Source: Antilocapra americana
Taxonomy: Eukaryota; Chordata; Mammalia; Artiodactyla; Antilocapridae
Length of the DNA stretch: 64,000 nt
Direction of reading: 5' to 3'
NCBI GenBank assembly: GCA_007570785.1
Contig: ML664161.1
Span: 18,291,856-18,355,855, forward strand
The notes under the pieces are model-generated. The model searched no databases, had not been told where the DNA came from, and saw nothing but the letters and a program-made list of their open reading frames with translations. This document shows, one piece after another, positions 31,890 through 42,470 of this stretch (the first letter of the stretch is position 1; each line of letters opens with the position of its first letter). The position numbers and the translations under genes are program-made.

Positions 31890-32130
31890 ATTGGGTGCAT
31901 TTTTGTGTCATCTGTATTTCTTTTGGGTGGAACAGGGCAGAGGATCAGGAGATGAGGATTCCAATCTCAGTGTTACTACCGTCGAGACAGTTAGGAAGGA
32001 GGACACAGTAGTTGAGATGCATAATTACCCAGAAGGAGACTGAGGCCTGGAAAGCTGTGGCCACCGACCCCGAGTGGCACAATTAGTTCGTTGTGCAGCA
32101 AGGACTCCCAGTCCGGCGCTCTTTCCGTCT
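31890..32130 (-). repeat. MIR-like remnants
   Basis: 'ccagaaggagactgaggcct' and 'gactcccagtccggcgctct' are reminiscent of antisense MIR. Weak. Confidence 0.35.
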
Positions 32131-32469
32131 GTACTTCTTGCATCTTTCTCTAGCTGTTCATCCTTGGGAAGAAAGACTTCTGATTCAGTGATTCTTGGTT
32201 TCCTTCTCTATACAGGAGAGATTTAAGATTATCTGATTTTCTGATTCTCTGGCTGTTTTTTTTGTGGGGGGGGTTGTCCCGATGGATATTCAGTTCCCAG
32301 GTGACCTGTGTCTAACTCTTAGTGCCCAGCACAGGGTTTGCTGAAGGCTTTGAGAATGGAGGCTTTATAACTTAGGGCCTCAAGGTGGGACTGTGAGCAG
32401 AATGGCTCTCCCCTTGGCTTATTACTGACCTCTTGAACTTTGTTGATTTGAGAGTTGTCAAAGAAGCAC

Positions 32470-32630
32470 AGGGCTGAAAGGGCCCTGAGAGTGCAATCAT
32501 GGCTTTGTTTCATTATACAATTGAAGAAGCAGAGCCCCAGAAACCCTCCCAAGGCTGCTTCACAAACATTAACAGGAAAACAATGGGAACTTGGCTCCCC
32601 TGATTCTCCATCTGATGTTTTCCCCATTAC
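32470..32630 (-). repeat. MIR-like repeat, antisense
   Basis: 'gggctgaaagggccctgaga', 'acaattgaagaagcagagcc' and 'tggctcccctgattctccat' match the decayed antisense order of an ancient SINE. Confidence 0.4.
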
Positions 32631-32838
32631 TTGATTCTTTATTCCCTTTGGACTAATTTTAAGTCATTACTACTGGTCCATAAGAACCCAACTTCACTTC
32701 TAATAACAGCTTCTGTGAGAGACCATCTGTCTTGTCCACAGAACAGACTAAAGATTCTGGTGGAGTCCATGTTGGGGTTATTCTTGTTTATCTAAAGTCA
32801 AGTCTCTATTGTTTATCTATTCAAATTAAAATACTACT

Positions 32839-32851
32839 TAGTTTATTAACA
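32839..32851 (+). repeat. Left target-site duplication 'tagtttattaaca'
   Basis: Identical to 33078-33090. Confidence 0.93.
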
Positions 32852-33077
32852 GGGTTTCCCAGGTGACCCTAGGGGTAAAGAACCCACCTGCCAATGCAGG
32901 AAATGTAAGAGACGGCAGTTTGATCCGTGGGTCAGGAAGATCCCCTGGAAAAAAGCATGGCAACCCACTCCAGTATTCTTGCCTGGAGAAACCCATGCAC
33001 AGAGAAGCCTGGCAGGCTACAGTCTGTAGGGTCTCAATGAGTCAAACATGACTGAAGCACCTTAGCCCACACACACA
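32852..33077 (+). mobile_element. Bov-tA SINE
   Basis: Head 'gggtttcccaggtgacccta', middle 'gggtcaggaagatcccctgg', tail 'tgagtcaaacatgactgaag' and (CA)n end. A perfect 13-bp target duplication flanks it. Confidence 0.96.
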
Positions 33078-33090
33078 TAGTTTATTAACA
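33078..33090 (+). repeat. Right target-site duplication 'tagtttattaaca'
   Basis: Exact partner of 32839-32851. Confidence 0.93.
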
Positions 33091-33280
33091 CATATCTCTA
33101 TACTTTTCCCAGGTCTGTAATTCTTTCTGACCACTGTCATAAACATAAGGAACATCAGTTATTTTGATTTTACTTCTACCACTAGAAGATCACAGGTACG
33201 TTAAGTATTCCCTCTGTGGATCTTTTTATCAATCTTTCCTCCTTTTCCTCAAAACTAGATTTTTCCCTTTGAAGCCATCA

Positions 33281-33417
33281 TTTTAATTAATTAATTTATT
33301 TATTTTTAATCTTTTGGCCACACTGCATGGCATGTGGGATCTTTGTTCCCTGATCAGGGATGGAACTCGTGTCCCCTACACTGGAATATTAACCACTGGA
33401 CTGCCTGCGAAGTCCTG
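33281..33417 (-). mobile_element. CHR-2-type tRNA SINE, antisense
   Basis: 'cttttggccacactgcatgg', 'catgtgggatctttgttccc', 'tgatcagggatggaactcgt' and 'ccactggactgcctgcgaag'. A T/A-rich tail precedes it. Confidence 0.87.
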
Positions 33418-34305
33418 AAACCATTTTTGAGGAAGTGCATGTCCTATGCTTTCCTGCTAGGTTCAGTTTTGTGTGGCTCTTGCAGTTGGCTCATCACTAT
33501 CATAAACTTACTCATTGAAATCTCCTGGTTACCCTTTGAAGTGGACACAATTTCTCTATTTGTTGAGATGGGAGATTATGACTTTCCTACTGTTAGACTG
33601 TTCATTGGCAGTAAAATCTGAGTACCAACTCAGGCTTTCTGAATCAATTTCTGATATTCTTTTTGTTAACTCATAGCCACCTGTAGGACAAAAAGTGAAG
33701 AATCCAGTTAGGCCTTTGAGACAACATATGTGGGAATTTGGAAGAGGAAGAGCTGTTAGCTGATGGCAGGAAGAGCTTATCACAGACACTGTTCGGTCTG
33801 GATTGAGAAGGCAGGGTAAGGTGTTAGAGGGGAAGAAAAGCGTGCCTGTGTGGAGGGACAGTGGCCTATCTGTGAGGGTGGGGTGTGGGCTAGTGCAGAC
33901 TCTTGTCATCAGTTTCAGCCTGTCCAGCACTGGCTTGATTTGGGCGTCACTAAATTATGCCTGTTGATTTGCTCATCACTGTGAGGACAAATGGCCTTTG
34001 CCAGCAGTTTCTCTTGCCATTTCTTTATCTATAAATAAATTATGCTTTTGTTCCCCTATTGTTTTTTTTTTTCTCTTTCCATAGAAATAGTCTTTGTAAA
34101 GTATATCTTAAAAGCTAACGTGTGTTACCTATGTCGTTTGAAAGGTATAATCCCACCATTTAGCAGCTAGTCTTGATCTACAGGTTAGAACTCTTAATCG
34201 GCAAGAACATTTTCTCCTCATTATCACTTCCTTAAATTGAATAGAACTGGGAGGCCTGGACTTGGCCTTGGGGGTTTCTCAAGGTGATAATGAGATGGCA
34301 TTTTG
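33418..34305. other. Unassigned sequence, 0.9 kb
   Basis: A 124-residue antisense open frame (33930-33556) has no recognisable domain and no splice support, so I leave it uncalled. No repeat recognised. Confidence 0.4.
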
Positions 34306-34445
34306 TCCAACTTGTGCCTTATTTTAGTTCTTGGTGTATTTGCCTTATTATCTCTACTAGGTTTTAAGTTGTTTCAGCAGGGACCATGTCATTTCAGTGT
34401 TGAATTCCTCACTGGGTCTGGCAAAAAGTTAGTGCTCAGGCAGTC
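34306..34445 (+). mobile_element. L2 LINE 3' end
   Basis: 'agttgtttcagcagggacca', 'actgggtctggcaaaaagtt' and 'agtgctcaggcagtca' follow the sense L2 terminus. Confidence 0.5.
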
Positions 34446-34947
34446 AAAGATACAAGGTAGGGTTTCCAAAATTTTCCTGATGATATAATCAAAAGGGTGT
34501 TAAAAGAATAATGGTTATTCTATCTTCTGGACAGTGAAGCTCTAAATTTTTAGGAAGTTGATTTCTATATGTTTATGTTTATTTCTATATGTTTATGAGA
34601 TTTATTTTCCCTTAAGGGCCAGAATATTTCTGTGTGGTCTACCTGGACACTCTTTTGGGGATCTAGGTGTTCATCAGAAGGTTGCTTGGTGAATATTGAA
34701 TCCAAGCTGTAAAGGATTGAGAATCATGAGGGTTACTTTATTCAGGTTTTGGTGATGCCTGGACAAGCACACTGCTTAAGGACAGACTTACCATCATCTA
34801 CCACATACACCAGCTTCCCCCTGCCCTGACCCCTCCTCCCCCAACAAAGGCCTGCCTTGATCTCAGGCCCCAGCAGACTTTCCCAGCAGCTTGGTGTCAA
34901 TACTGCCAATCTATTTGCTGACTAAACCTAAGACAGGACTATATAAT
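34446..34947. other. Unassigned sequence with a 20-bp tandem pair
   Basis: At about 34561-34600 a 20-bp unit starting 'atttctatatgttt' is repeated twice. Otherwise no repeat or exon recognised. Confidence 0.4.
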
Positions 34948-35167
34948 TTTTACTTTATTTTGGCTTCGCTGGGGCTTCGTTGCAGTGTGTGGCCTTCTCT
35001 CATTGGTGAGCTTGGGTTCCAGGGCCCATGGACTCAGTAGCTGGGGCACTCAGGCTTAGTTCCACTGCTCCCCCGGAGATCTTAGTTCCCTGACCAGAAA
35101 TCAAACCTGAGTCCCCTGCATTGAAAGGCAGATTTTTTAAACACTGGATCACCAGGGAAGTCCCTGT
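34948..35167 (-). mobile_element. CHR-type tRNA SINE, antisense
   Basis: 'cgttgcagtgtgtggccttc', 'ggcactcaggcttagttcca', 'gatcttagttccctgaccag' and 'ggatcaccagggaagtccc'. Confidence 0.85.
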
Positions 35168-35185
35168 ATATATATAATTTTTCTT

Positions 35186-35317
35186 TAATTTATTTATTTG
35201 GCTGCTCCAGCTCATACTGTGGCATGTGGGATCTAGTTCCCTGACCAGAGCTGGAACCCGGGGCCCCTACATTGGGAGAGTGGAGTCTTGGCTGCTGGAC
35301 CACCAGGCAAGTCCCAG
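35186..35317 (-). mobile_element. CHR-2-type tRNA SINE, antisense
   Basis: 'tggcatgtgggatctagttc', 'ctgaccagagctggaacccg' and 'gctggaccaccaggcaagtc'. It follows another antisense copy by 20 bp. Confidence 0.87.
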
Positions 35318-35404
35318 GACTATATATTTCTAGAAGTTTTGACTCTAAGGCTAGGTAGCTGGACAGGGTCTAACTGTGTGAGTGTGAATGAATTTAAGAG
35401 AAAG

Positions 35405-35525
35405 TATGGTGAAGTGTCATTTTCACCGTATCTCATTTAATCCTCCCAACTACCCTATAAGGTAGGCAGAGCTGGGATCCAAACCCAGGTCCTTTACCCT
35501 ACATTGCACTGCCTCCCTCTGGACA
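35405..35525 (-). repeat. MIR repeat fragment, antisense
   Basis: 'atctcatttaatcctcccaa', 'ctaccctataaggtaggcag' and 'agctgggatccaaacccagg' are the antisense MIR blocks with the middle lost. Confidence 0.6.
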
Positions 35526-35706
35526 CTCAAAGCCCTCCATGACTACACTCCTATCCATCAAAAAAGTCTCACCTCTCTCTGCTCAGCCTTCCTTCTAGGA
35601 ATGAGAAAGGCTGTGATAAACTGTGTCTGATCCAGAGGCAGAATGGTCTGTTTGGCTGAGATCTGAGTCCCCAGGACCAGGAAGATGACAATTTCACAAG
35701 AGTAGG

Positions 35707-35912
35707 TGGGCTTCCCATGTGGCACCAGTGGTAAAGGTGCCAGTGTAGGAGACGAACGAGATGCGGGTTCAGTCCCTGCATCAGGAAGGTCCCCTGGAGT
35801 AGGAAATGGAAACCCTCTCCAGTATTCTTACCTGGGAAATCCCATGGACAGAGGAACCTGGTGGGCCCTAGTTCATGGAGTCACAAACAGTTGGACATGA
35901 CTGAGCATGCAT
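35707..35912 (+). mobile_element. Bov-tA SINE
   Basis: Head 'gggcttcccatgtggcacca', middle 'catcaggaaggtcccctgga', tail 'cacaaacagttggacatgac'. A short 'aagagt' on both sides may be the remains of a target duplication. Confidence 0.95.
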
Positions 35913-36055
35913 GCGATAAGAGTGGGTAAAAGGGAGTATAAATTTATGTGCTCTGCACATTGTGTAATAGATTCTTAGTGTAAGTTGTTTCACTTACTCA
36001 TAATTTTTTCATGCAGTGTCAGCAGTGTTAGTGAGAGCACATGTGTATAAGGATT

Positions 36056-36252
36056 AAGAACTTAGAATCAGGAGCCATTTCCCCCAGTATTCAATCCCAG
36101 TTTTGCTACTCACTAGCTGCATGACCTTGGGCAGGTCACTTACCCTGTCTGTAGCTTAGTTTGTTTCTCTGTAAAATGGAAATGATAATAATTGAACTTA
36201 TCTCACAAGGTTGCAATGATCAGTTTAACAGTGTCTAGCACATGGTAACCTC
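36056..36252 (+). repeat. MIR SINE, sense
   Basis: A readable MIR: 'caatcccagttttgctactc', 'ctagctgcatgaccttgggc', 'aggtcacttaccctgtctgt', 'ctctgtaaaatggaaatgat' and 'cagtgtctagcacatggtaa'. Confidence 0.85.
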
Positions 36253-36274
36253 TTTCCAAGGGTTAATTCTTCAT

Positions 36275-36417
36275 AGCGTTACTCACTGAGTCATGTCTGA
36301 CTCTTTGCAACCCCATGGACTGTAGCCCACCATGATGATCTTCCCTACCCAGGGATCAAACCCAGGTCTTCCTCACTGTAGGCAGATTCTTTACCATTTG
36401 AGCCATCAGAGAAGCCA
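36275..36417 (-). mobile_element. Bov-tA SINE, antisense, internally deleted
   Basis: The tail 'ctgagtcatgtctgactctt' joins 'ccatggactgtagcccacca' directly to 'tgatgatcttccctacccag', losing about 60 bp of the middle. The head ends 'gagccatcagagaagcc'. Flanks 'ttaattcttcata' and 'ttagttctttata' form a 13-bp duplication with two mismatches. Confidence 0.9.
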
Positions 36418-36514
36418 TTAGTTCTTTATAATGTCCTGATTTTAGAGGGGAGGAATATGGACATGAAAAGGTTATGTCACTTGCTTGCCATTTAATCAGC
36501 AAATGGTTGCACTG

Positions 36515-36678
36515 ATAAAAATTTTTTTAATTAATTAGGCTGCACAAGGTCCTAGCTGTGGCATGCAGTATCTTTAGCTATGGCATGTGGGATCTAATTC
36601 CCTGACCAGGAATCAAACCCAGGCCCCTGCATTGGGAGCATGATGTTTTAGCCACTGGACCACCAGAGAAGTCACAGG
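36515..36678 (-). mobile_element. CHR-2-type tRNA SINE, antisense
   Basis: 'ctatggcatgtgggatctaa', 'ttccctgaccaggaatcaaa' and 'gccactggaccaccagagaa'. Confidence 0.87.
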
Positions 36679-36904
36679 TGGACTGAGTTTTTAAATCTAG
36701 GTATGTCTGCTTCCAAAGACCATATTATTTTTAGTGCATATTACTGCATTCACTAAGATAAAGACAATGAGCTTTTCAGAATGAGAGATTGTCTCTTAAC
36801 TATGTATTTTTAATAAGAACACAGTGACACATTAAAGAGTTAAAAAGAGAGTGGATTTTGAGATGAATGACAGAAAATTGCTCTCAGTGTACATATTTTT
36901 CATA

Positions 36905-37112
36905 GTAGTTCAGATGGTAAAGCATTTGCCTCCAAGGCAGGAGACCCAGTTTTGATCCTTGGTTTGGGAAGATCCCCTGGAGAAGGAAATGGCAACCCAC
37001 TGCAGTATTCTTGCCTGGAGAATTCCATGGACAGAGGAGCCTGGTGGGCTACAGTCCATGGGGTCACAAAGAGTTGGACACAACTGAGCTACTAACACAC
37101 ACACACACAGAG
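36905..37112 (+). mobile_element. Bov-tA SINE, head truncated
   Basis: It lacks the first tRNA bases and begins near 'agttcagatggtaaagcatt'; middle 'gggaagatcccctggagaag', tail 'agagttggacacaactgagc' and (CA)n end. Confidence 0.94.
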
Positions 37113-37744
37113 CATCACATTCTGGGGTCATGGAAATAAAGCATGGTCCCCTGCAAGCAACTAATGGTTGTAAACCTTATGTAATGGTTAACCTTCATCA
37201 TTAGAGTGTGCCAATTTTACAGTGAGGAATTTGGCCATAAAGAATTTAAACATGGGTCCCAGATGGCAGGGAATACAGAAAAGTGAGATATACATGATCA
37301 GTACACACGCAGAAAAAAGGAGTTTTGGTGGGAGGTAGATTGTATGAATCAGTCTAGAGCCAAGAAAACAACTTGGGACTGGAGGCTGACTGCTTAGATT
37401 GCTTGCATTGGAAGAGAGCAAACAAACTGAGGGCAACCACCAAGAGTAGGGGCTATGTCAGACGGGAGGTAGCAGACACGGTAAACACAAGATGGGAACT
37501 TCCACGGCTGAAGGGAGTGTCAATAACTGCATCCTTTCTGATCAAGAATATGGCACCATGTATTAAACACCTCAAATGTGCCTATCATCTAATACTCTCT
37601 CCTAGGACAGAATGAATGATAGTCAAAGATTTGTATTCGTTACAGTGTTATTAAAAATAAGAAAAATTTGGAGATGATTTGTTCCAACATAAATTGATAA
37701 AATTGAATGGTATGCAGCCATGAATAGTAATTTTAGGGCTAGTT
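37113..37744. other. Unassigned sequence; L1-like patch at its end
   Basis: No repeat recognised up to about 37640. From 37640 to 37735, 'tggtatgcagccatgaatag' recalls an old L1 3' UTR. Confidence 0.35.
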
Positions 37745-37852
37745 TTTAAACTCTATAGGAGCAAGGATCTTGTATGCTTGCTTGTATCTGTAATAGTCTT
37801 TGCTTAAAACAATGCCTGGCACATGATAAGAGCACAATGAATATTTGTTAGA
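37745..37852 (+). mobile_element. L2 LINE 3' end
   Basis: 'aggagcaaggatcttgtatg', 'aaaacaatgcctggcacatg' and 'gcacaatgaatatttgttag' are the sense L2 terminus. Confidence 0.75.
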
Positions 37853-37854
37853 GG

Positions 37855-37977
37855 GACTTCCCTGGTGGTCCAGTGGTTAAAACTCCAAGTTCCCAATGCA
37901 GAGATGCAGGGTGTGGGTTTGCTCCCTGGTGGGGGAACTAAGGTATAACATTCTGCGTGACATGGCCAAAAAATCAG
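37855..37977 (+). mobile_element. CHR-2-type tRNA SINE
   Basis: Head 'gggacttccctggtggtcca', 'gtgggtttgctccctggtgg' and 'ggggaactaaggtataacat', ending 'tggccaaaaaat'. Confidence 0.9.
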
Positions 37978-38065
37978 TATTTGCTAGAGAAATAAATATA
38001 ACACTAAGTATAAAAAAATTACCAAAGGACCAAATCTCTTGTTTTGAAAAGAATTCTGACCATAG

Positions 38066-38276
38066 AAAGCAATGAAGTCGTTCAGTTGTGTCTGACCCTT
38101 TGCGACCCCATGGACGATAGACTACAAGGCTCCTCTGTCCATGGAATTTTCCAGGCAAGAGTACTGGAGTGGGTTGCCATTTCATTCTCCAGGGAATCTT
38201 CCCGACCCAGGGATCAAACCCAGGTTTCCCGCATTGCAGTCAGATGCTTTACCGTCTGAGCCACCAGGGAAGCCCA
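38066..38276 (-). mobile_element. Bov-tA SINE, antisense
   Basis: 'gaagtcgttcagttgtgtct', 'ggcaagagtactggagtggg', 'cgacccagggatcaaaccca' and head 'gagccaccagggaagccc'. Confidence 0.95.
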
Positions 38277-38449
38277 AAGAAAAGGGAGTGTTAAAAAATG
38301 CTTCCATACTAAATAGTAAGTACTCGGTACTGGATGGATCCTGAAACAGAAAAAGGACATTAATCAAGCCATGAAAAGACATGGAATAGTCTTAAATGCA
38401 CATTGCTCAAAGAAATAAACCAATCTAAGAAGACTGCATATATTGTATG

Positions 38450-38460
38450 ATTCCAACTAT
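38450..38460 (+). repeat. Left target-site duplication 'attccaactat'
   Basis: Identical to 38683-38693. Confidence 0.93.
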
Positions 38461-38682
38461 GGTGGTTTAGTTGCTAGGTCATGTCTGACTCTTGTGCCCC
38501 CATGGACTTTAGCCCTCCAGGCTGTCAGTCCATGGGATTCTCCAGGCAAGAATACTGAAGTGGGTTGCCATTTCCTTCTCCAGGGGATCTTTCTGACCCA
38601 GGGATCAATGTAGCCAGTTTCTGTTACATCTGCCAGCACTGGCAGGAAGGTTCTTTACCACTAGTGCCACCTGGGAAGCCCA
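38461..38682 (-). mobile_element. Bov-tA SINE, antisense, inserted in L1
   Basis: 'ttgctaggtcatgtctgact', 'gggttgccatttccttctcc', 'ggggatctttctgacccagg' and head 'tgccacctgggaagccc'. A perfect 11-bp duplication fixes the ends. Confidence 0.95.
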
Positions 38683-38693
38683 ATTCCAACTAT
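38683..38693 (+). repeat. Right target-site duplication 'attccaactat'
   Basis: Exact partner of 38450-38460. Confidence 0.93.
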
Positions 38694-39340
38694 ATGAGAT
38701 TTCAGAAAAGCCAAAACTAAAGAGAAGGTAAAAAGATCAGTGGCTGTCAGGAGTTTCAGGAGAGAGAGGGGAAGAATGAATAGCGAAACACAGGGTATCT
38801 TTAGAGCAGTGAAATTATTCTATATGATACCATAATGATAGATAAATGTCATTCATCATCTGTCAAAACCCATAGAACTGTACATCACAAAGAGTGAACT
38901 TTCATGCAAACTACAAACTTTAGTTGATAATAGTGTATCAATATTAGCCCTTTACTTTAACAGATGTACTATACTAATACAGAGTGTTAGTAACGAGAAA
39001 CTGTGGGCAAGGTGTGGAGAGGCTGGAATAGAATGGATATGTAGTACTTATTTTTCTGAATTTTTCTGTAATTCTAAAATTCAATCAAAAAGTAAATTCT
39101 ATTAGTCTTTTTAAAATAGAACGTTAATGGAAAAGCTTGTGAAATATGAGTAAACTCTGGATTTTAGCTAATAGTAATGTGCTAATGTTAATATATTAGT
39201 TTTAATAAAGTTACCATAGTTGTGCAAGTTAACCTTATGGGAAACAAAGGAATATATGAGAACTCTATACTATTTCTGTTACTTTTCTGGAAATCTAAAA
39301 TTAACTCAAAACGAAAAACATGTTTTTTAAAAAAATGCCT

Positions 39341-39856
39341 TACAACAAATAACAGAGCCTCCTGGCTGATATCTAGTAGGCCTGTGTTCCAGTAGGGCTA
39401 CCAGGACTCAGGTGAACAGGAGAAGGGAAAGCAGATGATCAAGGGAACGTTAAATGCTTATACTTCAGTTCTGGACTTCAGGTGACAGCAGTGGCACCTA
39501 AGAGATGAAATGAACCACTTTATGTGTTTTAAAACACTCAAGTACATTTTAACAAAGAATTTACACAAATGCCATAAACTACTTTTGAAAATAAAGTGAC
39601 AAAGGAAGTTGGACCTTTTAAACTTGTCTCATCTTTCCCCTTGGAACATTTTCCTTTACTTCTATCCTCCCACATTTACTGAGTGACTGCATTAGATCCT
39701 GGGGATTCCTCAAAGAACAGGGCAGATGCAAACCCTGCCTTCAAGGACACAAAAAAACGGGGCCTTCAATAGTCAGGGAGTAAGTGTTTGCTGCTAATTT
39801 GGTGTTCATCTCATCCTGAATGACTTCAGTGTTTCATTTATTATTTGTTGGTCTTT
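39341..39856. other. Unassigned, with a probable L2 antisense patch
   Basis: Around 39665-39755, 'ttactgagtgactgcattag' and 'ggggattcctcaaagaacag' resemble antisense L2. The rest is unassigned. Confidence 0.4.
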
Positions 39857-39867
39857 AGCATTCTCCT
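39857..39867 (+). repeat. Left target-site duplication 'agcattctcct' of BovB
   Basis: Identical to 42967-42977. Its last bases overlap the first bases of the inverted BovB segment, consistent with priming by short pairing between target and RNA. Confidence 0.88.
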
Positions 39868-40512
39868 CTATTTCTTTGCATTGATCGCTATGGAAGGCTT
39901 TCTTATCTCTCCTTGCTATTCTTTGGAACTCTGCATTCAGATGGGAATATCTTTCCTTTTCTCCTTTGCTTTTCACTTCTCTTCTTTTCACAGCTATTTG
40001 TAAGGCCTCCTCAGACAGCCATTTTGCCTTTTTGCATTTCTTTTTCTTGGGGATGGTCTTAATCCCTGTCTCCTGTACAATGTCACGAACCTCCGTCCAT
40101 AGTTCATCAGGCACTCTGTCTATCAGATCTAGTCCCTTAAATCTATTTCTCACTTCCACTGTATAATCATAAGGGAGTTGATTTAGGTCATACCTGAATG
40201 GTCTAGTGGTTTCCCCTACTTTCTTCAATTTAAGTCTGATTTTGGCAATAAGGAGTTCATGGTCTGAGCTACAGTCAGTTCCTGGTCTTGTTTTTGCTAA
40301 CTGTATAGAGCTTCTCCATCTTTGGCTACAAAGAATATAATCAATCTGATTTTTGTGTTGACTATCTGGTGATGTCCATGTGTAGAGTCTTCTCTTGTGT
40401 TGTTGGATGAGGGTGTTTGCTATGACCAATGCGTTCCCTTGGCAGAACTCTGTTAGCCTTTGCCCTGCTTCATTCTGTACTCCAAGGCCAAATTTGCCTG
40501 TTACTCCAGGTG
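39868..40512 (-). pseudogene. BovB endonuclease C-terminal half plus linker remnant
   Basis: The BovB protein begins with an apurinic-type endonuclease that nicks target DNA and ends with a reverse transcriptase. This minus-strand frame (open from 40429) carries the C-terminal half of the endonuclease: 'QIDYILCSQRW' (residues 28-38 of the open stretch) and the catalytic 'SDH' (55-57), followed by the linker 'KKKKCKKAKWLSEEALQIA'. After 'KEIEEN' the frame runs out of the element into flanking DNA, so its last 17 residues are not BovB. An upstream stop and a single-base deletion near 40510 separate it from the N-terminal half. Confidence 0.88.
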
Positions 40513-40929
40513 TTCTTGAGTTCCTACTTTTGCTTTCCGGTCCCCTATAATGAAAAGGACATCTTTTTTGGGTGTTAGTTCTAAAAGATCTTGTAGTTCT
40601 TCATAGAACCTTTTAACTTCAGCTTCTTCAGCATTACTGGTTGGGGCATAGGCTTGGATTACCGTGATATTGAATGGTTTGCCTTGGAAACGAACAGAGA
40701 TCATTCTTTCATTTTTGAGATTGCATCCAAGTACTACAATTTGGACTCTTTTGTTGACCATGATGGCTACTCCATTTCTTCTAAGGGATTCCTGCCCACA
40801 GTAGTAGATATAATGGTCATCTGAGTTAAATTCACCCATTCCAGTCCATCTTAGTTCAATGATTCCTAGAATGTCGACATTCACTCTTGCCATCTCCTGT
40901 TTGACCACTTCCAATTTGCCTTGATTCAT
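40501..40929 (-). pseudogene. BovB endonuclease N-terminal half remnant
   Basis: A 142-residue open stretch starting at 'MNQGKLEVVKQEM'. It contains 'IIELRWTG' with the metal-binding Glu at residue 25, 'VIQAYAPT' at 90-97 and 'IIGD' ending at Asp130. The family pattern G-D-W-N is changed here to G-D-R-K (129-132), so the catalytic Asn is lost. A one-base deletion then causes an early stop ('GTQEHLE'). Even if expressed it should not be an active nuclease. The domain normally supplies target nicking for BovB and for Bov SINEs. Confidence 0.88.
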
Positions 40930-41300
40930 GGACCTAACATTCCAGGTTCCTATGCAATATTGCTCTTTACATCATTGGACCTTAGTTCTATCACCAGTCA
41001 CATCCACAACTGGGCATCGATTTTGCTTTGGCTCTATCCTTTCATTCTTTCTGGAATTATTTCTCCACTGATCTCCAGTAGCATATTGGGCAGGTACCAA
41101 CCTGGGGAGTTCATCTTTTAGTTTCCTATCTTTTTGCCTTTTCATACTGTTCATGGGGTTCTCAAGGCAAGGATACTGAAGTGGCTTGCCATTCCCTTCT
41201 TCAGTGGACCACATTCTCTCACACCTCTCCACCATGACTCTTCCGTCTTGGGAGGCCCCATACAGCATGGCTTAATTTTAATGAGTTAGACAAGGCTGTG
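40930..41300 (-). pseudogene. BovB N-terminal leader remnant
   Basis: This is the region ahead of the endonuclease. Open from 41268 to 40972, it reads 'RKLKDELPRLVPAQYATGDQ' and 'CPVVDVTGDRTKVQ', typical of the BovB N-terminus, and is separated from the endonuclease frame by a stop or frameshift around 40930-40970. Its far end, near 41300, is the internal inversion junction. No enzymatic motif lies here. Confidence 0.75.
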
Positions 41301-42240
41301 GTCCATGCAAAGATGGGCTCAATAAAGGACAGAAATGGTATGGACCTAACAGAGGCAGAAGATATTAAGAAGAGGTGGCAAGAATGCACAAAAGAACTGT
41401 ACAAAAAAGACCTTCATGACTCAAGATAATCACAATGGTGTGATCACTCACCTAGAGCCAGACACCCTGGAATGTGAAGTCAAGTGGGCCTTAGAAAGCA
41501 TCATTACAAACAAAGCTAGTGGAGGTGATGGAATTCCAGTTGAGCTATTTCAAATCCTAAAAGATGATGCTGTGAAAGTGCTGTACTCTATGTGCCAGCA
41601 AATTTGGAAAACACAGCAATGGCCACAGGACTGGAAAAGATCAGTTTTTATTCCTTTCCCAAAGAAAGACAATGCCAAAGAATGCTCAAACTATCACACA
41701 ATTGCACTCATCTCACATGTTAGCAAAGTAATGCTCAAAGTTTTCCAAGCCAGGCTTCAGCAATGTATGAACCATGAACTTCCAGATGTTCAAGCTGGTT
41801 TTAGAAAAGGCAGAGGAACCAGAAATCAAATTGTCAACATCTGCTGGATTATGGAAAAAGCAAGAAAGTTCCAGAAAAGCATCTACTTCTGCTTTATTGA
41901 CTATGCCAAAGCTTTTGACTGTGTGGATCACAATAAACTGTGGAAAATTCTGAAAAAGATGGGAATACCAGACCATCTGACCTGTCTCTTGAGAAACCTG
42001 TATGCAGGTCAGGAAGCAACAGTTAGAACTGGACATGGAACAACAGATTGGTTCCAAATAGGAAAAGGAGTACATCAAGGCTGTATATTGTCACCCTTCT
42101 TATTTAATGTGTATGCAGAGTACATCATGAGAAATGCTGGGCTGGAAGAAGCACAAGCTGGAATCAAGATTGCCGGAGAAATCTCAATAACCTCAGATAT
42201 GCAGACAACACCACCTTTATGGCAGAAAGTGAAGAACTAA
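41301..42240 (+). pseudogene. BovB reverse transcriptase, main remnant
   Basis: The RTE-class reverse transcriptase copies LINE or SINE RNA into DNA at the nicked target. The open stretch 41416-42240 (274 residues) carries 'KASGGDGIP' (33-41), 'QAGFRKGRGT' (126-135), the first catalytic Asp in 'FIDYAKAF' (Asp162) and 'QGCILSP' (221-227). The BovB frame actually begins upstream, at about 41306, where 'HAKMGSIKDRNGMDL' is readable but is separated by a stop near 41427. Just before the Y-A-D-D box a one-base deletion near 42174 shifts the frame, so this stretch ends in unrelated residues. Confidence 0.92.
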
Positions 42241-42470
42241 AAAACCTCTTGATGAAAGTGAAAGAGGAGAGTGAAAAAGTTGGCTTAAGGTTCAACATTC
42301 AGAAAACTAAGATCACGGTATCTGGTCCCATCACTTCATGGCAAATAGATGGGGAAAGAATGGAAACAGTGTCAGACTTTATGTTTTTGGACTCCAAAAT
42401 CACTGCAGATGGTGATTGCAGCAATGAAATCAAAAGACACTCCTTGGAAGGAAAGTTATGGCCAACCTAG
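42174..42470 (+). pseudogene. BovB reverse transcriptase, catalytic-box piece
   Basis: In the next frame the catalytic box reads Y-A-D-N (42198-42209) in place of Y-A-D-D: the second Asp has become Asn, which would abolish catalysis by itself. It continues 'MAESEELKNLLMKVKEESEK', then 'ITSWQIDGERMETVSDFMF' and 'ITADGDCSNEIKRH'. A deletion of about four bases near 42440 ends this frame. Confidence 0.88.

Larger units (their letters stand above)
38340..39340 (+). mobile_element. L1M-type 3' UTR, split by a Bov-tA
   Basis: 'tattgtatgattccaactat', 'aaagatcagtggctgtcagg', 'ctatatgataccataatgat', 'gtcaaaacccatagaactgt' and 'acatcacaaagagtgaactt' are in the order of an old mammalian L1 3' UTR. A partly repeated terminal block follows near 39130-39340. 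A Bov-tA at 38461-38682 interrupts it. Confidence 0.75.

Noticed and set aside
33556..33930. A 124-residue minus-strand open frame in apparently unique DNA
   Set aside because: No domain, low-complexity Ser/Leu/Thr-rich composition, and no initiation or splice context that I can support.
41416..42240. A 274-residue open frame, the longest in the window, as a host gene
   Set aside because: It is the BovB reverse transcriptase core, with frameshifts on both sides and a damaged catalytic box; there is no promoter or splice context.
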